Assembly: GCA_018350325.1 (NCBI GenBank)
Contig: JAEVLN010000009.1
Span: 3,051,559 to 3,115,558, forward strand
Origin: Globodera rostochiensis
Taxonomy: Eukaryota; Nematoda; Chromadorea; Rhabditida; Heteroderidae
DNA length: 64,000 nt
Direction of reading: 5' to 3'
The notes under the pieces were generated by a model. It worked only from the letters and a program-made list of their open reading frames with translations. It was not told the DNA's origin and did no database searches. Positions 61,021-64,000 of the stretch are shown one piece after another. Within the stretch, counting starts at the first letter, position 1; each line of letters opens with the position of its first letter. A program made the position numbers and the translations under genes.

Positions 61021-61113
61021 AAATTGCACTGTCCAAGCTGCCCGCTAAACCTTGAAACGAAATATGGACGAGATGGATTGCCAAGCTGGCAGCCGAAATC
61101 TGAAAATAACTGA
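61021..61113 (+). CDS. Short Cys-containing coding segment
   Basis: A 30-codon plus frame reads KLHCPSCPLNLETKYGRDGL, then PSWQPKSENN and TGA. It holds HCxxC with a Pro-rich context, as in the first half of a small zinc knuckle, but no second ligand pair follows before the stop. About 47 % G+C on the A-rich strand. It could be a final exon. Confidence 0.35.
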   Translation, partial: KLHCPSCPLNLETKYGRDGLPSWQPKSENN

Positions 61114-61916
61114 AGAGATCAGCATGAGAAGGCATAGCTTAAAAATCATATTTTTAAGAAACACTGACCATGATGAAATAAATTGGTGTTTTGCAAATAT
61201 AACTAGTTAAATTAAAGAGTTAAACTATTTTATATTTATGAAATATTTAATTTAATTTATAGTACATTTCCATTCATAAAGAGAGAGACATTATGTTTTA
61301 TTACCATAATGCAACGGGAACAACGAATCAACAAGCGTATCTTGCGTGTGGTGACAATGAAAATTGCCAAGGAAAGGTATGCATAAGATACACAAAAAAT
61401 AATTATTATAGAATTTTAATTTATGAACTTAATAATTAATTAAAAATTATTTATTACTCCTAATTAACTAGTTAAAATCTCAATTAAATGCATATAAAAA
61501 ACAAATGAATTTTTACTTACAAATAAAAGATTTATCCATCCGTTCCTTTTAATGAGAATAAATGAATTGGTGTCAAATTCTAGATTAGATATAATTTATA
61601 AACACATTTTCGTGTAAACTAAGACAATTCAAAAAATCCATTGAATAAAAAGATTAAACATGAATTATTAATGATGTATAATTTAATTTCCAAAAAACAA
61701 TAAATAAAGATTGGAGAATCTATTTGGCAAGGTCGGCAGTTTCCAAAATTAATGATAAATTCAACACTTAAGCGATAAATCATTAATCAAAGAAAAAAAA
61801 TTAAAATGATTTCATACATTATATAATTATTCTCAGACGATATGACTATCAGTGTCTCCATTCAAATTTTGATTTGATAATTTTTGAAGACAAATATTAA
61901 TGAATTTGCGCTTATT

Positions 61917-62279
61917 CTAGATGTAATTCAAGAGAAAATTATGTATTTTCTGAAAATCTAACTTAATAGTTCTTGTTGAAAAAACAACAATATAAATTGT
62001 TACTCGAAAAACAAAACTGGAGATTAGGGCGAATGCGCAACTTTTGAACCGGTCCGATTTAAATTGCCCCAAAGAAAATTTTTTACAAAATCGCTTCAAA
62101 GTTTTGATGTGGTGAACTTTTTGGAGTTTTTCGATTTGAGGGTGTAGAAGCCGAATGCGCAGCCCATCGGCGTTGCTTACGAAAAGATGGAGCAAACGCT
62201 GCTGCATCTTTTTAAAAAAATATTGTGGCTCTAGCGTGAAGTTGAAGGTGTGCACGGCGCTGAGGCCGGTAAGCTTCAA
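61917..62279 (-). CDS. Hypothetical 120-codon ORF in the duplicated repeat (copy 1)
   Basis: The longest standard-code ORF of the window. It starts at ATG 62277-62279 and reads MKLTGLSAVHTFNFTLEPQY, then QQRLLHLFVSNADGLRIRLL and FSLGQFKSDRFKSCAFALIS. The first 88 codons lie in the duplicated unit; the last 30 or so are in A-rich unique sequence and probably accidental. No family recognised. It may be a gene fragment carried in a repeat or a chance ORF in G+C-rich DNA. Confidence 0.35.
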   Translation of the reverse strand: MKLTGLSAVHTFNFTLEPQYFFKKMQQRLLHLFVSNADGLRIRLLHPQIEKLQKVHHIKTLKRFCKKFSLGQFKSDRFKSCAFALISSFVFRVTIYIVVFSTRTIKLDFQKIHNFLLNYI

Positions 62280-62466
62280 AAACCGGCTTGGTGGGACTTG
62301 ACAGTAGTGTTAGGTGCAAGAATTTTTTTGAGGAGAAAAGTTTAAGCCTAAATAGGTTGTGGTGGGGTAGTTTGACACGCTGATTTCAGAAAACAAAAAA
62401 TTTTCTCTAGGACAAAGTGTCGACAAATTTTCGGACAAAATGTCTAATGGCTGGGGGCGGGCGCGT
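62015..62466. repeat. 452-bp tandem duplication, copy 1
   Basis: Starts AACTGGAGATTAGGGCGAAT and ends GGCTGGGGGCGGGCGCGTAA. Copy 2 follows directly, and by eye the copies are identical along their full length. G+C is about 44 %, double that of the window. The minus strand carries a frame of about 90 codons (see 61917-62279). Confidence 0.95.
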
Positions 62467-62731
62467 AACTGGAGATTAGGGCGAATGCGCAACTTTTGAA
62501 CCGGTCCGATTTAAATTGCCCCAAAGAAAATTTTTTACAAAATCGCTTCAAAGTTTTGATGTGGTGAACTTTTTGGAGTTTTTCGATTTGAGGGTGTAGA
62601 AGCCGAATGCGCAGCCCATCGGCGTTGCTTACGAAAAGATGGAGCAAACGCTGCTGCATCTTTTTAAAAAAATATTGTGGCTCTAGCGTGAAGTTGAAGG
62701 TGTGCACGGCGCTGAGGCCGGTAAGCTTCAA
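62444..62731 (-). CDS. Hypothetical 95-codon ORF in the duplicated repeat (copy 2)
   Basis: Same N-terminal 88 residues as the ORF at 61917-62279, because the unit is duplicated; only the last few residues differ, where the frame crosses into copy 1. Exact identity gives no evidence on coding constraint. Confidence 0.3.
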   Translation of the reverse strand: MKLTGLSAVHTFNFTLEPQYFFKKMQQRLLHLFVSNADGLRIRLLHPQIEKLQKVHHIKTLKRFCKKFSLGQFKSDRFKSCAFALISSYAPAPSH

Positions 62732-62918
62732 AAACCGGCTTGGTGGGACTTGACAGTAGTGTTAGGTGCAAGAATTTTTTTGAGGAGAAAAGTTTAAGCC
62801 TAAATAGGTTGTGGTGGGGTAGTTTGACACGCTGATTTCAGAAAACAAAAAATTTTCTCTAGGACAAAGTGTCGACAAATTTTCGGACAAAATGTCTAAT
62901 GGCTGGGGGCGGGCGCGT
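62467..62918. repeat. 452-bp tandem duplication, copy 2
   Basis: Identical by eye to 62015-62466. It ends in the same GGGCGGGCGCGTAA, after which the sequence diverges (TGTGGGGG). Absence of any visible difference implies a very recent event or an assembly duplication. Confidence 0.95.
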
Positions 62919-63190
62919 AATGTGGGGGAAAGTTGGGGGGAGGTTATAATATGTCATTTCAGTGGTAAGACAAAATGTCGACAAAGTGCAAACTTTTTTG
63001 GGATCAAGTGCCCAAGGTGGGTGGGCGAAGCCCTCTCTAAGCGAGCGAGTGGGAGAGCGCGGGCGAAGCCCGCACTAAGCGAGCGAAGCGAGCGTAGAGA
63101 AGGGTGGGAGGACGCGCGCGAAGACCTCTACGTTTATAAATGGATGAGCAGGTTAAAATATTTTTCATACATTAGAGATGGCAATGCTTG
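62919..63190. repeat. G+C-rich repeat with AGCGAGCGAA motifs
   Basis: Over 50 % G+C. Contains GGGCGAAGCCC twice-like palindromes and the run AAGCGAGCGAAGCGAGCG, plus a third instance of the GACAAAATGTCGACAAA motif seen at the end of the duplication. A 99-codon plus ORF (62892-63191) includes ALSERSERREGWEDARED, which simply translates the AGCGAGCGAA repeat, so I do not treat it as a gene. Confidence 0.7.
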
Positions 63191-63199
63191 ATGAAATAT

Positions 63200-64000
63200 A
63201 ATTTTATTATGTCTTAATAATCAAAAGCTGGAAGAATCTTAAAAGATTTAACCATTATTAAACGGCTTTTTAAAAAAGAAATTTTACTTTTTTTTAAAAA
63301 AAAAATTTCATTTTTCGAAGATTTTTTAATTTTCCTGGGATTTATTTTTATTATTCAGCGATGAATTTGTATTTTTAGTCATTCACATAAAAAATTGGTC
63401 TATTTGCTGCTAGAAGAAAGTTTATATTTTTAGGCTTTTCTATTATTAATGAATTAATCTTGATTTTAATAATCCGATCATCTTTTAAATATGTTATTAA
63501 TTTCTTTCTTTGAAAGTCGTGACGATCCTTTATGGTAGCCACTTCGTAATAGGTTGCGTAGCGGTATTAGCTATTCTCATGATTTTCTTATTTTCTATCT
63601 ACGGATTTGTCACATTATTTTTGTATAATTCTTGAATTTTAAAATTTCGCAATTCGATAAAAACGCTTTGAATAGATCAAGTTCTATAGTGTTAACACTA
63701 ATTTACTATTTTAAATACACATAGAAGTAAATTTTATGACACATTGTATTTAGTAAATTTTTATAGGCATTTTTAACTTTATATTTTTGGATAAATTGCG
63801 AGGGATCATTATTATACTATAAATTTTTTATTAAATGTTTGTTTCATATTGTATGATCATAACATATAAACATTGTGCATTTTAATTGAATTTTACAGCA
63901 TTTATAAAGGATAGCTCCTTTTTTCAACGCTAGATTTACTATTGTTTTCATTATCTTTCAGTTCAGTTTGTTTTAGCAAAGCTTTTAAAATTTAGATTTT
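63200..64000. other. A+T-rich interval at window end
   Basis: T-rich-plus matrix. One faint islet at 63510-63565. No frame or splice pair supports a gene. Confidence 0.4.

Noticed and set aside
62892..63191. 99-codon protein on plus
   Set aside because: The distinctive residues are a translation of the AGCGAGCGAA repeat, and the frame crosses the end of the tandem duplication.

Overview
This is an extremely A+T-rich eukaryotic window, roughly one fifth G+C by eye. It has no ribosome binding sites, no operon-like gene packing, no rRNA and no long standard-code ORF; the longest has 120 codons and lies in a repeat. Introns, eukaryotic DNA transposons and a LINE remnant argue for a eukaryotic nuclear genome. 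The lineage cannot be fixed. AT-rich nematodes, parasitoid insects or ciliates (including germline DNA) all remain possible.

Texture. Most of the window is a 78-85 % A+T matrix. It is punctuated every 0.4-1 kb by short islets of 60-200 bp with 40-60 % G+C. Several islets hold a stop-free frame flanked by splice-like AG and GT; one carries a recognisable peptidase M41 (FtsH/YME1-like) signature at 15.56-15.68 kb. The matrix alternates between blocks of about 0.4-4 kb in which A exceeds T and blocks in which T exceeds A. The best candidate coding islets usually read on the A-rich strand, so the blocks may mark short transcription units or rearranged segments of alternating orientation.

Layout. 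0-6.6 kb: small islets, a 25-bp minisatellite (4.38-4.55 kb), and one member of a 125-bp inverted repeat pair whose partner is at 10.96-11.09 kb. 6.6-11.5 kb: mostly minus-sense islets plus a local plus-sense islet at 9.08-9.31 kb. 13.65-14.24 kb: a complete hAT-type MITE with 21-bp terminal inverted repeats and a perfect 8-bp target duplication. 15.6 kb: the M41 fragment. 19.5-19.7 kb: a broken hAT-type BED zinc finger on the minus strand. 26-27.3 kb: two of the best minus-sense coding islets. 32.58-34.85 kb: a 22-copy tandem array of a 101-109-bp unit with higher-order structure, ending on a coding-like flank. 36.6 kb: coding islet. 39.0-39.2 kb: LINE reverse-transcriptase remnant. 39.94-40.1 kb: CAG/CAA-rich islet. 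46.6-47.4 kb: islets and a 130-bp direct repeat. 49.98-50.65 kb: a 670-bp foldback palindrome. 53.97-54.85 kb: a composite repeat with self-complementary borders, a tRNA-like promoter segment and a C13 run. 62.0-63.2 kb: an exact-looking 452-bp tandem duplication and a G+C-rich repeat.

No complete functional gene can be asserted. The entries called CDS are partial coding candidates, each with its own confidence. At this composition standard-code frames of 45-60 codons are common by chance, so weight was placed on local G+C rise, splice signals and homology rather than on ORF length.
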